A program made the translations under genes and the position numbers. This document shows, one piece after another, positions 55,615-63,982 of a DNA stretch of 64,000 bases. Under the pieces are notes generated by a model, which was not told where the DNA came from, did no database searches, and saw only the letters and a list, made by a program, of their open reading frames with translations. Location: contig NZ_JAANAS010000061.1 of NCBI RefSeq assembly GCF_011089875.1, positions 1 through 64,000 of the forward strand, given 5' to 3'. Numbering within the stretch: position 1 is the first letter of the stretch; every line of letters begins with the position of its first letter. The stretch is from Psychroflexus maritimus (GTDB lineage Bacteria; Bacteroidota; Bacteroidia; Flavobacteriales; Flavobacteriaceae).

Positions 55615-56791
55615 AAGAGAAAGTTTAAATAAATTTTATAAATTTATAATATTCTTTCTTGGTTTTACTGGATTCTATGCTATTCTTGTGATAATGGTAA
55701 ATTCTGGGTTCGAAAATCAGAGTAGAATAATAACGGTGCCATTAAGATTAGTTGTAATTTTTGGAATTATATTGACAGTTATATCACAAAAAAAACTAAA
55801 GATAGATAAATTATTAACACTATTTTTTATATTTTCATTTTTATATTATGCAAGAATTCTTTTTAGCTTTTTGACTGAAGAAACATATAATATTACTATT
55901 GAATCATTTTTTTTATATTACACTGCATATGTATTTATCCCTATTATAATTGGCTCATTGATAAAATATAGAAGATCTGATATTAACAGATTATATTGGG
56001 CCATAACAATAGGAGGAATTATTTTAGGTATATCTAGTCTCTTGTTTTACGGTGATGCTATTGGAAATGTAAAAAGATTATCTGCAAATTTAGATTCTGG
56101 AGAAGTGTCTCCATTGATATTATCATATAATTCCGCATTGGCAATTGGTGTCTCAACGACTGTCTTTTTGATAAAAAATTGTTCAAAAAAAGTCAAATGG
56201 TATTCAATATTAGTTATTTTAATTAATATAGTACCTTTCTATTTAGGAGCATCCAGAGGCTCAGTCTTAGCTTTAGCATTTCCACTATTATTTATTTTAA
56301 TTACTGGTAGGTTAAATGTCTCAAAAGGTAAGGTCTTAACCATTATTGCAGTGTGTGTTGTTGTATTCTTTATTGGATCTGAATTTTTAGGTTCAGGGCT
56401 TCTTGACAGAATTTTTAAAACAAATGAGGTTTTAAATTATGGTGAAGACGTTAGACTTCAAATGTGGTTTTCAAGTATTGATCAATTATTAAAAGATCCA
56501 ATAATAGGCAATAGCTTGGTAAATAATTTATTTAATATGTATCCACACAATATATTGATTGAAAGTGCATTGGCTACTGGAATAATTGGCTGTCTTATTT
56601 ATATGAGCTTTTTTGGTTTTATATTTAAGCGAATTAAATTTTTAATGAAAAAAGATCCAATATATATGATAGTTTTTGTAATATTTTTGCAGTCTTTTAT
56701 TAAGGCAATGTTTTCAGGCGGTTTATATACGACATTATTGTTGTCATTATCATCTGGAATGATTATTTCAATTTATAAATATAGATCATGA
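55607..56791 (+). CDS. Wzy-like polymerase / O-antigen ligase-type protein
   Basis: A 394-residue membrane protein with about ten hydrophobic spans and a periplasmic loop near residues 280-310 (NYGEDVRLQMW, PHNILIESAL), the typical Wzy_C/O-antigen ligase pattern with conserved Arg and His. It probably joins flipped repeat units into the chain. The base composition from here to about 58700 is visibly more AT-rich than the surrounding genes, a frequent mark of acquired glycan genes. Its stop overlaps the next start. Confidence 0.85.
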   Translation: MVRRESLNKFYKFIIFFLGFTGFYAILVIMVNSGFENQSRIITVPLRLVVIFGIILTVISQKKLKIDKLLTLFFIFSFLYYARILFSFLTEETYNITIESFFLYYTAYVFIPIIIGSLIKYRRSDINRLYWAITIGGIILGISSLLFYGDAIGNVKRLSANLDSGEVSPLILSYNSALAIGVSTTVFLIKNCSKKVKWYSILVILINIVPFYLGASRGSVLALAFPLLFILITGRLNVSKGKVLTIIAVCVVVFFIGSEFLGSGLLDRIFKTNEVLNYGEDVRLQMWFSSIDQLLKDPIIGNSLVNNLFNMYPHNILIESALATGIIGCLIYMSFFGFIFKRIKFLMKKDPIYMIVFVIFLQSFIKAMFSGGLYTTLLLSLSSGMIISIYKYRS

Positions 56792-57912
56792 TATTACATA
56801 TAGCTAATTCATTTAACAGAACAGAAGTATATAAAAATTTATTCAATAAATTAGGGGAAAGTGGTTATAAACAGATAATTTATTGTAATACAAAAGAAGG
56901 AAAAAAAAATCTTTTTGATGTCAGTAAGGTCGAAGCTGACAAGATTGTTTTAAAATATAATGTAAAGAAAATACATAAGTTTTTATTTCGGAATAAAAGC
57001 AACATGATTTTCAATGATATATTGAATGATGAATATTTGAATGATATTAGTATTATGCATTGTCATACACTATATACGGATGGTTATGTAGGGTATAAAA
57101 TTTTTAAAAAATTTAACATACCATACTTAGTAACTATACGAAGTACTGATATTGATTATTTTGACAAATATAGAATTGACTTAAAGTTAATTAAAAATAA
57201 TGTGTTGTCATCAGCATCAAAAATATTATTTACAACACCTGCTCAAAAAAACAAATTCAAAAATAATATAAGCAAAAAAAGATGGAAATCGATCAAAGAT
57301 AAATGTATTGTTGTACCAAATGGTATTGATGAGATTTACTTTAAAAATAAACCTCCATTAAGTTCTAAAAGCAATGATGGGGTGTGTCGAGTATTATATG
57401 TTGGGAAATTTTTAAAAAGAAAGAATGTAGACATATTAATACAGTCAATTAAGGCTATAAGTAAGAATAATAAAATTAAATTGACAATAGTAGGTGGTGG
57501 TGGAAATTGTCATGCTAGAGTAAATGAACTAATAATCGCTAATAAAAATATTGTTGATTATATGGGAAAGATTGAAGATAAAATGAGACTGATAGATATA
57601 TATCGGGCTAATGATATTTTTTGTATGATTAGCAAAAATGAGACATTTGGTCTTGTATATTTTGAAGCTTTGTCTCAAGGCTTGCCAATCATTTATAAGA
57701 GCGGCGATTCAATTGACGGATTAATCACTTGTGATAGTGTAAAAGAAGTAATTATAGATACCTCAAGTTTAAAAGAATTAAAAACTTCTATATTAGAACT
57801 GTATTATAATTTCAATATAGATGTTTCTAAAAAGTGTATTGAAGCATCAAAATTAGCAAATTGGGATGAAGTAATTAAAAAATATAAAAGAATTTATGAT
57901 AATAATATGTAA
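56788..57912 (+). CDS. Family 4 glycosyltransferase 2
   Basis: A 374-residue GT-B fold enzyme. ILYVGKFLKRKNVDILIQSI-like text (here VLYVGKFLKRKNVDI) opens the donor domain, followed by IVGGGGN and the donor motif SKNETFGLVYFEALSQGLPI (E-x7-E). It is AT-rich and lysine-rich. The sugar it transfers is unknown. It overlaps the sulfotransferase gene that follows by 17 bp. Confidence 0.9.
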   Translation: MILHIANSFNRTEVYKNLFNKLGESGYKQIIYCNTKEGKKNLFDVSKVEADKIVLKYNVKKIHKFLFRNKSNMIFNDILNDEYLNDISIMHCHTLYTDGYVGYKIFKKFNIPYLVTIRSTDIDYFDKYRIDLKLIKNNVLSSASKILFTTPAQKNKFKNNISKKRWKSIKDKCIVVPNGIDEIYFKNKPPLSSKSNDGVCRVLYVGKFLKRKNVDILIQSIKAISKNNKIKLTIVGGGGNCHARVNELIIANKNIVDYMGKIEDKMRLIDIYRANDIFCMISKNETFGLVYFEALSQGLPIIYKSGDSIDGLITCDSVKEVIIDTSSLKELKTSILELYYNFNIDVSKKCIEASKLANWDEVIKKYKRIYDNNM

Positions 57913-58699
57913 TGGTGCTTTCAAATCTGGAAGTACTTGGCTTTATTTAATCGTTGAAGAATTACTAAAATTAAAAAAAATCCCTTTTAACGAAAAAACA
58001 AACGAAACATGGATAAGTGAAAAAAACAAAAGTTTTCTTTTTAATGATTCTAATATTGTAAATGCAATAAATCACTACCAAAAAGGGAATGAAGTTTATT
58101 TATCAAAAGTGCATCTTCTAGAGAAAAATTCTTATAAATTTTTAAAAGATAGAGTAAATGGTAGGAATGTGAAAGTTTTATTTACATCAAGGAATCTTGG
58201 TGATGCTTTGGTTTCACATTATCATCATGTAGTCACTCAAACAGAAAAGAAAATGTCGTTTAATAAATATTATAAATTAATTGGACGCTATAAAGCTTAT
58301 GAAATAATAAAATTCAATAAAAATAGAGTTAATTATCTACCAGGCACACTACAAATTAAATTTGAAGATTTGAAATCAAATTTTAATGTCCAAGTTAATA
58401 ATATAGCAAATGAATTAGGTTTGCAAATTTCAGATGCTGATATTAATTTAATAAAGGAAAAGACATCAATTGATAATTTAAAGGACAAAGTAAAAAAAGG
58501 TGAGATATCACAGTATTCTAAAAATTCAGAAAAAGCATCTAAGCTTTTTAGAAAAGGTGAAGTAGGAGAGTCTAGGAAATTTTTCCAGGATAAACAGAAG
58601 GATGATTTAAATAAAATTGCAAAAGGAGAAATGGGTTTCTTTTTTAAACTTTATTATTTTATTTTCTTTGTCTTACGCCGCAATTTTTATAAAATATAA
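57896..58699 (+). CDS. Second sulfotransferase-like enzyme
   Basis: A 267-residue protein with the PAPS loop GAFKSGSTWLYLIVEELL (KSGSTW) and the 3'-phosphate segment VLFTSRNLGDALVSHYHH (SRNxxDxxVS). LQIKFEDLKSNFNVQVNNIA is a typical sulfotransferase-1 segment. It differs from the enzyme at 50487, so two distinct sulfation positions or acceptors are likely. It needs PAPS, whose synthesis genes are not in the window. Confidence 0.85.
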   Translation: MIIICNGAFKSGSTWLYLIVEELLKLKKIPFNEKTNETWISEKNKSFLFNDSNIVNAINHYQKGNEVYLSKVHLLEKNSYKFLKDRVNGRNVKVLFTSRNLGDALVSHYHHVVTQTEKKMSFNKYYKLIGRYKAYEIIKFNKNRVNYLPGTLQIKFEDLKSNFNVQVNNIANELGLQISDADINLIKEKTSIDNLKDKVKKGEISQYSKNSEKASKLFRKGEVGESRKFFQDKQKDDLNKIAKGEMGFFFKLYYFIFFVLRRNFYKI

Positions 58700-58703
58700 A
58701 CTG

Positions 58704-59894
58704 ATGAAAATTCTCTACCTTCATCAGTACTTTAAAACACCTTCAGAACCGGGAGGAACTCGGTCGTATTGGATAGCAAAAGAGCTCATAAAAAACGGGC
58801 ATGAGGTAACAATGATTACTGCCAAAGCATTGCAGAACAAGAATCGTGAAGAAAAAAATATAGATGGCATTAAAGTAATTTATCTCAATGAAGGCTACGA
58901 TCAAAAGATGTCTGTTTTTATACGTTTAAAGACATTTTTAAAATTCGTTTGGAAAAGTACTTATGAAGCAAATAAGTACAAGGATATGGATCTAGTTATT
59001 GCTACATCCACTCCTTTAACAATAGGTATTCCAGCTTTATTTTTAAAATGGTTTAAAAAAACGCCTTTTTTGTTTGAAGTGAGAGATTTATGGCCGGAAG
59101 TGCCTATTCAAATGGGGGCAATAAAAAATTCATTATTAAAAAAACTAGCCAGATTATTTGAAAAAACGATTTATAAAAATGCTCTGCATGTAATTGCTCT
59201 GTCCCCAGGGATGCAGGAGGGCGTATTAAGGTACATTCCAAAAGAAAAAACATCTATGATACCCAATATGGCTAAAAAAGATGAATTTTGGCCACGAAAG
59301 AAAAACGTTCAATTAGAAAAAAATCTTGGGTTAAAAACTTCGAGTTTTAAAGTGATACATTTTGGTGCCTTGGGTTTAGCTAATGGTGCTTATACTATTT
59401 TAGAATCAGCTTTAATCTTGAAAAATGATAACTCAGTGGAATTTTTGTTCGTAGGTGGAGGTGCTACCGAAGAGGAATTAATTAACATTTGTAAAAAAAA
59501 CCAGCTAGATAATGTCAGGTTTTTAGGAAGATTTCCAATGGATGAACTTTCAGAAATTGTGAATCTCTGCGATGTGTCAATTATTTCTTTCAAAGATCTT
59601 CCCATACTCTATACTAACTCTCCAAATAAATTATTTGACTCTTTATCTGCAGGGAAACCAATTATCGTAAACTCTGCAGGTTGGACAAAAGATATAGCTG
59701 AGAAATACAACTGTGGTTATTACGTCAATCCGAATAATCCAGAAGAACTGGCTGAAAAAATTAAATTTTCACAAAAAAATCCTGAAGTGATGATCCAAAT
59801 GAGTTCAAACTCACGAAAACTAGCGGAAGAAAAATATGATAAATCAATTTTATCCAAAAAATTTGTAGAAGTTGTTAATAGCTTAAATATTTAA
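58704..59894 (+). CDS. Family 4 glycosyltransferase 3 (WbuB-like)
   Basis: A protein of about 396 residues with a GT-B fold. The start KILYLHQYFKTPSEPGGTRS is typical of the WbuB/colanic acid group, with VRDLWPEVPIQMG and the donor motif TNSPNKLFDSLSAGKPIIVN. The frame is open from 58617, but that part overlaps the sulfotransferase gene. ATG 58704, four bases after its TAA, is the natural start. WbuB-type enzymes often add the second sugar to the lipid-linked precursor. Confidence 0.92.
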   Translation: MKILYLHQYFKTPSEPGGTRSYWIAKELIKNGHEVTMITAKALQNKNREEKNIDGIKVIYLNEGYDQKMSVFIRLKTFLKFVWKSTYEANKYKDMDLVIATSTPLTIGIPALFLKWFKKTPFLFEVRDLWPEVPIQMGAIKNSLLKKLARLFEKTIYKNALHVIALSPGMQEGVLRYIPKEKTSMIPNMAKKDEFWPRKKNVQLEKNLGLKTSSFKVIHFGALGLANGAYTILESALILKNDNSVEFLFVGGGATEEELINICKKNQLDNVRFLGRFPMDELSEIVNLCDVSIISFKDLPILYTNSPNKLFDSLSAGKPIIVNSAGWTKDIAEKYNCGYYVNPNNPEELAEKIKFSQKNPEVMIQMSSNSRKLAEEKYDKSILSKKFVEVVNSLNI

Positions 59895-59979
59895 AAGCGT
59901 TGATGAATATCTCACTAGTTATAAGTATTGAGTAAACAGTAACTAATCACCAATCACTAATAACCAGTCACTTAACCAA

Positions 59980-60582
59980 ATGTACAAGCCCATCATAAAA
60001 CCTTTCCTTGACTTTCTAGCAGCTCTAATCGGTTTACTCCTACTGAGTCCAATTTTTATTAGTGTTACTCTACTCTTATTCATTGCCAATCAAGGCAAAC
60101 CTTTCTTTTTTCAAAAACGCCCAGGTAATAATGAACGAATTTTTAGTATCATCAAATTTAAGACCATGAACGATAAAAAAGATACAAAGGGCAATTTGCT
60201 GTCGGATGCAGAGCGCTTAACCGCAGTAGGAAAATTTGTCCGAAAGACCTCCTTGGATGAAATTCCGCAGCTAATTAATGTGCTTAAAGGGGATATGAGC
60301 TTGGTCGGACCACGCCCTTTATTACCTGAGTATCTGCCCTTATATAATCCAGAACAGAAAAAACGTCATCAGGTCAAGCCTGGTATCACCGGCTGGGCAC
60401 AGGTGTATGGGCGAAACGCCATTTCATGGGAAGACAAATTCAGACTTGATGTAGAGTATGTAAAGAATCAAAGCTTTTTATTAGATTTAAAAATCCTATT
60501 TTTAACGGTCAAAAAAGTCTTTGTTTCAGAAGGTATAAATCAGGCAGGACAGGCTACAGCAGAAAAATTTAAAGGGAATTAA
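59980..60582 (+). CDS. Initiating sugar-phosphate transferase (PglC/WcaJ core type)
   Basis: A 200-residue monotopic phosphoglycosyl transferase. After one hydrophobic N-terminal segment ([18 protein letters not shown]) come [20 protein letters not shown], in part [18 protein letters not shown], then [24 protein letters not shown], in part [21 protein letters not shown] up to 20 residues, with the catalytic Asp-Glu, and PGITGWAQV. It moves a sugar-1-phosphate to undecaprenyl phosphate, starting the repeat unit. It is followed one base later by the acyltransferase gene. Confidence 0.94.
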   Translation: MYKPIIKPFLDFLAALIGLLLLSPIFISVTLLLFIANQGKPFFFQKRPGNNERIFSIIKFKTMNDKKDTKGNLLSDAERLTAVGKFVRKTSLDEIPQLINVLKGDMSLVGPRPLLPEYLPLYNPEQKKRHQVKPGITGWAQVYGRNAISWEDKFRLDVEYVKNQSFLLDLKILFLTVKKVFVSEGINQAGQATAEKFKGN

Positions 60583-60583
60583 G

Positions 60584-61195
60584 GTGAAAAAACTAAATTT
60601 ATTCGGAGCCAGTGGTCACGCTAAAGTCGTTATAGATATCATTACAAGTAATGGCTTTGGATTAGCGTATGTTTTTGACGATGATAAGTCTATTCATAAG
60701 CTTTTAGACTATAAAGTAACGACCTCTTATGATTCAAGTTTACTTAAGAGTTATCCATTACTAGTAAGCATTGGAGATAATGTCATCAGAAAAGAAATCG
60801 CTCTGAGAACCAATATCAACCTTTCTGAAGCTTTGATCCATCCATCAGCAATAATTTCTTCAGAAGCAGTCCTAGGAAAAGGAACAGTCGTTATGCCCAA
60901 TGTGGTGATTAATTCAGGTACTAGAATTGGAGAAAATTGTATTATCAATACATCAGCAGTTATAGAACATGACTGCATCATAAAAGACTATGTTCACATT
61001 TCGCCAAATGCCGCTTTGGCGGGAGGGGTGAAGGTAAGGGAGGGTAGCCATGTTGGAATAGGTGCAAATATCATACAATTTATAGAAATTGGAGAATGGT
61101 CAAATATTGGTGCGGGCGCTGTTGTAGTCAGAAATATTCCATCCCATTGTACAGCCGTAGGAATACCCGCCAAACCTATTAAGTTTCATTCTTAA
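60584..61195 (+). CDS. PglD/NeuD-type sugar acyltransferase
   Basis: A 203-residue protein with an N-terminal PglD-like Rossmann part (LNLFGASGHAKVVIDII) and a C-terminal left-handed beta-helix of hexapeptide repeats (VLGKGTVVMPNVVI, GENCIINTSAVIEHDC, HVGIGANIIQF). The His in EHDC is the usual catalytic base. It should acetylate an amino sugar. The usual partner, a DegT-type aminotransferase, is not found next to it. The start is GTG at 60584, the only start near the conserved N-terminus. Confidence 0.92.
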   Translation: MKKLNLFGASGHAKVVIDIITSNGFGLAYVFDDDKSIHKLLDYKVTTSYDSSLLKSYPLLVSIGDNVIRKEIALRTNINLSEALIHPSAIISSEAVLGKGTVVMPNVVINSGTRIGENCIINTSAVIEHDCIIKDYVHISPNAALAGGVKVREGSHVGIGANIIQFIEIGEWSNIGAGAVVVRNIPSHCTAVGIPAKPIKFHS

Positions 61196-61200
61196 ATTGA

Positions 61201-61461
61201 ATGCTTTTTATTCTCTCTGCCAGCCTAAGCTGGAAGAGCTTTTCTAAGACTGAGAAATCTCTTTTTTTAAAGATAGAAGAATACATCCTCAAAGCAGAAG
61301 ATCACGACATCCTGTTTATCCCTGCCGGCTATGTGTCTGCCATCAAACCACTACAAGACAACTCCACCCTCCAGCTCTTTTCAGACCAATCCCTCCAGGA
61401 CTCCCAAAACGACGATTATAGATTTGATAGTGAGAGGTGGTATTACGATTCGTTTATGTAA
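61201..61461 (+). CDS. Short WxcM-like cupin fragment
   Basis: An 86-residue frame directly after the acyltransferase gene. The segment HDILFIPAGYVSAIKPLQDN and the end DDYRFDSERWYYDSF resemble the C-terminal part of WxcM/FdtA-like sugar isomerases and epimerase-like cupins of surface-polysaccharide loci. Full members are about 130-140 residues, so the N-terminal strands appear to be missing. It may be a truncated gene. My recognition rests on this one segment. Confidence 0.5.
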   Translation: MLFILSASLSWKSFSKTEKSLFLKIEEYILKAEDHDILFIPAGYVSAIKPLQDNSTLQLFSDQSLQDSQNDDYRFDSERWYYDSFM

Positions 61462-61929
61462 GCCTCTGGCCCCCAAAGGGGGTAAAAGTCCTCCCCCGAC
61501 CCCTCTTCCAAGCCTGTACTGAGCGCAGTCGAAGTAGAGGGGAGAAGGCCACTCCCGGTACCTTCCGCCTCAGGCGGAGAGTTTGTTAGATGATCTTATG
61601 TTTTCGTCTTTGTCTTCGTCAAGGTTTTCGTTACTGTTCCTTCAAGCGTCCCGCCGATTATACGAAAAAGCGTAGCGATTTACCAACAACCCGCAAATCG
61701 TAATAATTCCGAGTTAGTCGCTGCGCTCCATTGCGAGTTAACCAAGAACCCGTAATAAACAACCCGCAATAACCAAACCCGCAACCCGTAATAATGAACC
61801 CGCAATAACCAAACCCGTAATAACCAACCAGTTTGTTTGAAAGCTTTTAAATGAACTCATAGTGCATTTAAATCAATTTAAATAAACCAAATAAAGAAAT
61901 TTGTTTATTTTAGCCTGAAAAAATGAACT
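61462..61929. repeat. Repeat-rich gap after the polysaccharide cluster
   Basis: No gene is seen. It holds G/C-run palindromes (GGCCCCCAAAGGGGG near 61469), TGTACTGAGCGCAGTCGAAG at 61516-61535 (a CTGAGCG...CGAAG element), a CCGCCTCAGGCGG palindrome near 61566, one copy of the 40-bp direct repeat at 61700-61739 and a degenerate array of AACCCGYAATAA units from about 61741 to 61830. The promoter of the AbiE pair must lie near the end, but no clear box is recognised. Confidence 0.75.
61700..61739 (+). repeat. 40-bp direct repeat flanking the AbiE pair, left
   Basis: Identical over 40 bp to 63638-63677 (GTAATAATTCCGAGTTAGTC then GCTGCGCTCCATTGCGAGTT). The two copies bracket the AbiEi and AbiEii genes, with about 1.9 kb between them. 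Confidence 0.9.
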
Positions 61930-62712
61930 ATGAGTACCGTTAAACCATCCAAAATAAACAGGTTGTTAAAATTACAGCCATCCGGAGTTGTGTTAATTAG
62001 TAGTTGGCTCACAGAGCAAGGCTACAGTCCAGAATTACTCAGGAAGTACCGTAATAGTAATTGGTTAACATCCATAGGAACTGGAGCAATGATAAGGGAA
62101 AATGACCAAGTTAATTATCTTGGTGCCATTTTCAGTCTTCAGCAGCAATTAGGTTTGAACATACATCCTGGAGCTAAAACAGCCTTATCGCTTCATGGAA
62201 AAGCTCATTTTTTAGATTTTGCCCAGCAACAAGTTTACATATTTGGACATTCAAAGGAAAATTTACCCCGATGGTTTCAAAAGTATGATTGGGGAGTGAA
62301 GGTAAATTATTATACCACTTCGTTTCTTCCTGCAGATGAAGGAATGACAACTATTCGTAAGGACAATTTTGAACTGAGCATATCATCACCTGCTCGTGGA
62401 TTAATGGAATGTCTGTTTATAGCTCCGCAATCACAAGATTTGATGGAATGCCTTCAAATTATGCAAGGGCTTAATAACCTACATCCAAAACAGATACAGC
62501 GAATGCTGGAACGATGCACCTCCGTGAAAGTGAAACGTTTATTCCTTTATTTAGCAGAAACTTGTGGACATACCTGGTTTAAATACTTAAATTTAGAACA
62601 AATTGATTTAGGAAAAGGGAACAGAAGTCTAGTAAAAAATGGAGTTTATATACCAAAATATAGAATCACCGTTCCGCAAGAAATGCAAAAAGATGAGTCC
62701 CCAGAATTATAA
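61930..62712 (+). CDS. abiEi: AbiEi-type antitoxin / regulator
   Basis: A 260-residue protein with the type IV antitoxin AbiEi layout: an N-terminal winged helix-turn-helix (residues of about 15-75, SGVVLISSWLTEQGYSPELL and YRNSNWLTSIG) and a C-terminal antitoxin domain (HPGAKTALSLHGKAHFL, SSPARGLMECLFIAP). Members bind their promoter and neutralise the toxin without direct binding. It overlaps the toxin gene by 20 bp. The pair gives abortive infection against phage in studied systems. Confidence 0.9.
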   Translation: MSTVKPSKINRLLKLQPSGVVLISSWLTEQGYSPELLRKYRNSNWLTSIGTGAMIRENDQVNYLGAIFSLQQQLGLNIHPGAKTALSLHGKAHFLDFAQQQVYIFGHSKENLPRWFQKYDWGVKVNYYTTSFLPADEGMTTIRKDNFELSISSPARGLMECLFIAPQSQDLMECLQIMQGLNNLHPKQIQRMLERCTSVKVKRLFLYLAETCGHTWFKYLNLEQIDLGKGNRSLVKNGVYIPKYRITVPQEMQKDESPEL

Positions 62713-63619
62713 AGCGCAAGTAGGTCTATTGTTAGCTGTTCTACCAGAAGTTGCAAAAGAAGATTGTTTTGCCTTACATGGTGGAACGGCCATCAACTTA
62801 TTTAGTAGAAATATGCCTCGATTGTCGGTAGATATAGACCTGACCTACTTACCATTGGAAAATAGAAACGATGCATTACAAGGAATAAGCAAAGCCTTGT
62901 TGCAGATTAAGAAAAATATTGAAGAAGCTTTCACCTTGTTCAAGGTTCAACATCTGGAGAACGAAGCTAAACTTTTGGTAAGCAGTAAAGATGCAACAAT
63001 CAAAATTGAAGTCAATCTAATTAAAAGAGGTTGCTATGCTCCTCCTCAGCAGTTTGCATTATGCGAAAAAGCGCAGGATGATTTTGAGGTTTACACACAG
63101 ATAGCAATTGTTGAACAAGGGCATTTATTTGGGGGTAAAATATGTGCAGCCTTAGACCGTCAGCATCCTCGTGATTTGTTCGATATTAAATACATGCTAG
63201 AGAAAGAAGGGTTTTCACCTGAAATAAAGAAAGGCTTTCTGTTCTATTTAATTAGCTCAAATAGACCTATTGTTGAAGTCTTGTTTCCTGTGTTTAAAGA
63301 TCAAAGTCTAGCATTTAGTAACCAATTTGAAGGAATGTCACAGGCTAAGTTTGATTATTCAGAATATGAAAAGACTAGAGAAGTCCTAGTACGTACTGTA
63401 AACTTAGCTTTAACAAAAGAAGATAAGACATTTTTAGCTAGCATAGAAGAAGGAGAACCTGATTGGAGCAGGTATGATTTTAGTCAATTCCCAGCTGTAC
63501 AGTGGAAATTACAAAATATCAATCTGCTAAAGAAGAAAAACCCAGCCAAGCACAAAAGACTTTATAAAAAACTTAAAATGGAGTTTTCCAAATTTGAAAA
63601 TAATAAAGACTTAAACTAA
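62693..63619 (+). CDS. abiEii: AbiEii-type nucleotidyltransferase toxin
   Basis: A protein of about 308 residues in the AbiEii/MenA DNA-polymerase-beta-like family. Motif I is HGGTAINLF followed by LSVDIDLTYL (the DxD metal site), motif III lies in IKIEVNLIKRG, and the later GHLFGGKICAALDRQHPRDLFD supplies motif IV. Such toxins add nucleotides to tRNA ends or block growth in related ways. The frame is open upstream to 62639, but ATG 62693 matches the family N-terminus. Confidence 0.9.
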   Translation: MSPQNYKAQVGLLLAVLPEVAKEDCFALHGGTAINLFSRNMPRLSVDIDLTYLPLENRNDALQGISKALLQIKKNIEEAFTLFKVQHLENEAKLLVSSKDATIKIEVNLIKRGCYAPPQQFALCEKAQDDFEVYTQIAIVEQGHLFGGKICAALDRQHPRDLFDIKYMLEKEGFSPEIKKGFLFYLISSNRPIVEVLFPVFKDQSLAFSNQFEGMSQAKFDYSEYEKTREVLVRTVNLALTKEDKTFLASIEEGEPDWSRYDFSQFPAVQWKLQNINLLKKKNPAKHKRLYKKLKMEFSKFENNKDLN

Positions 63620-63637
63620 ATAACGCAAAAACAATCT

Positions 63638-63677
63638 GTAATAATTCCGAGTTAGTCGCTGCGCTCCATTGCGAGTT
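63638..63677 (+). repeat. 40-bp direct repeat flanking the AbiE pair, right
   Basis: Exact copy of 61700-61739, starting about 18 bp after the AbiEii stop codon. Confidence 0.9.
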
Positions 63678-63908
63678 TGCGCTTCGCTTTATTCCGAGTT
63701 AACCCGCAACCCATAATAATGAACCCTTAATAAGAAAACCCGCAACCCGCAATAATGAACTCGCAATAAGAAAACCCGCAACCCGTAATAAAACAACCCG
63801 TGATAAGAAACAAGCAATAAGAAAACTCGAAACCCTCACAAACTCACCGTCTCACCACTTCACTGCTTCACTGCCTCACCACCTCACCATTTCACTCCCA
63901 CCATTCCA

Positions 63909-63982
63909 TTCCCCCTTTAGGGGCTAGGGGGCTTCCACTTCTCTTTGTCATTGGTATTCCCCCTTTGGGGGCTAGGGGGCTT
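63909..63982. repeat. Two tandem G/C-run palindromic elements
   Basis: Copies at 63909-63934 and 63957-63982 both read C-run, TTT, G-run, CTA, G-run, CTT. They belong with the intergenic G/C-run palindromes elsewhere in the window (near 195, 1649, 1895, 41243, 45336 and 61469). Confidence 0.75.

Noticed and set aside
61741-61830. CRISPR-like array
   Set aside because: Units are short, irregularly spaced and degenerate, with no unique spacers of constant length and no cas genes.
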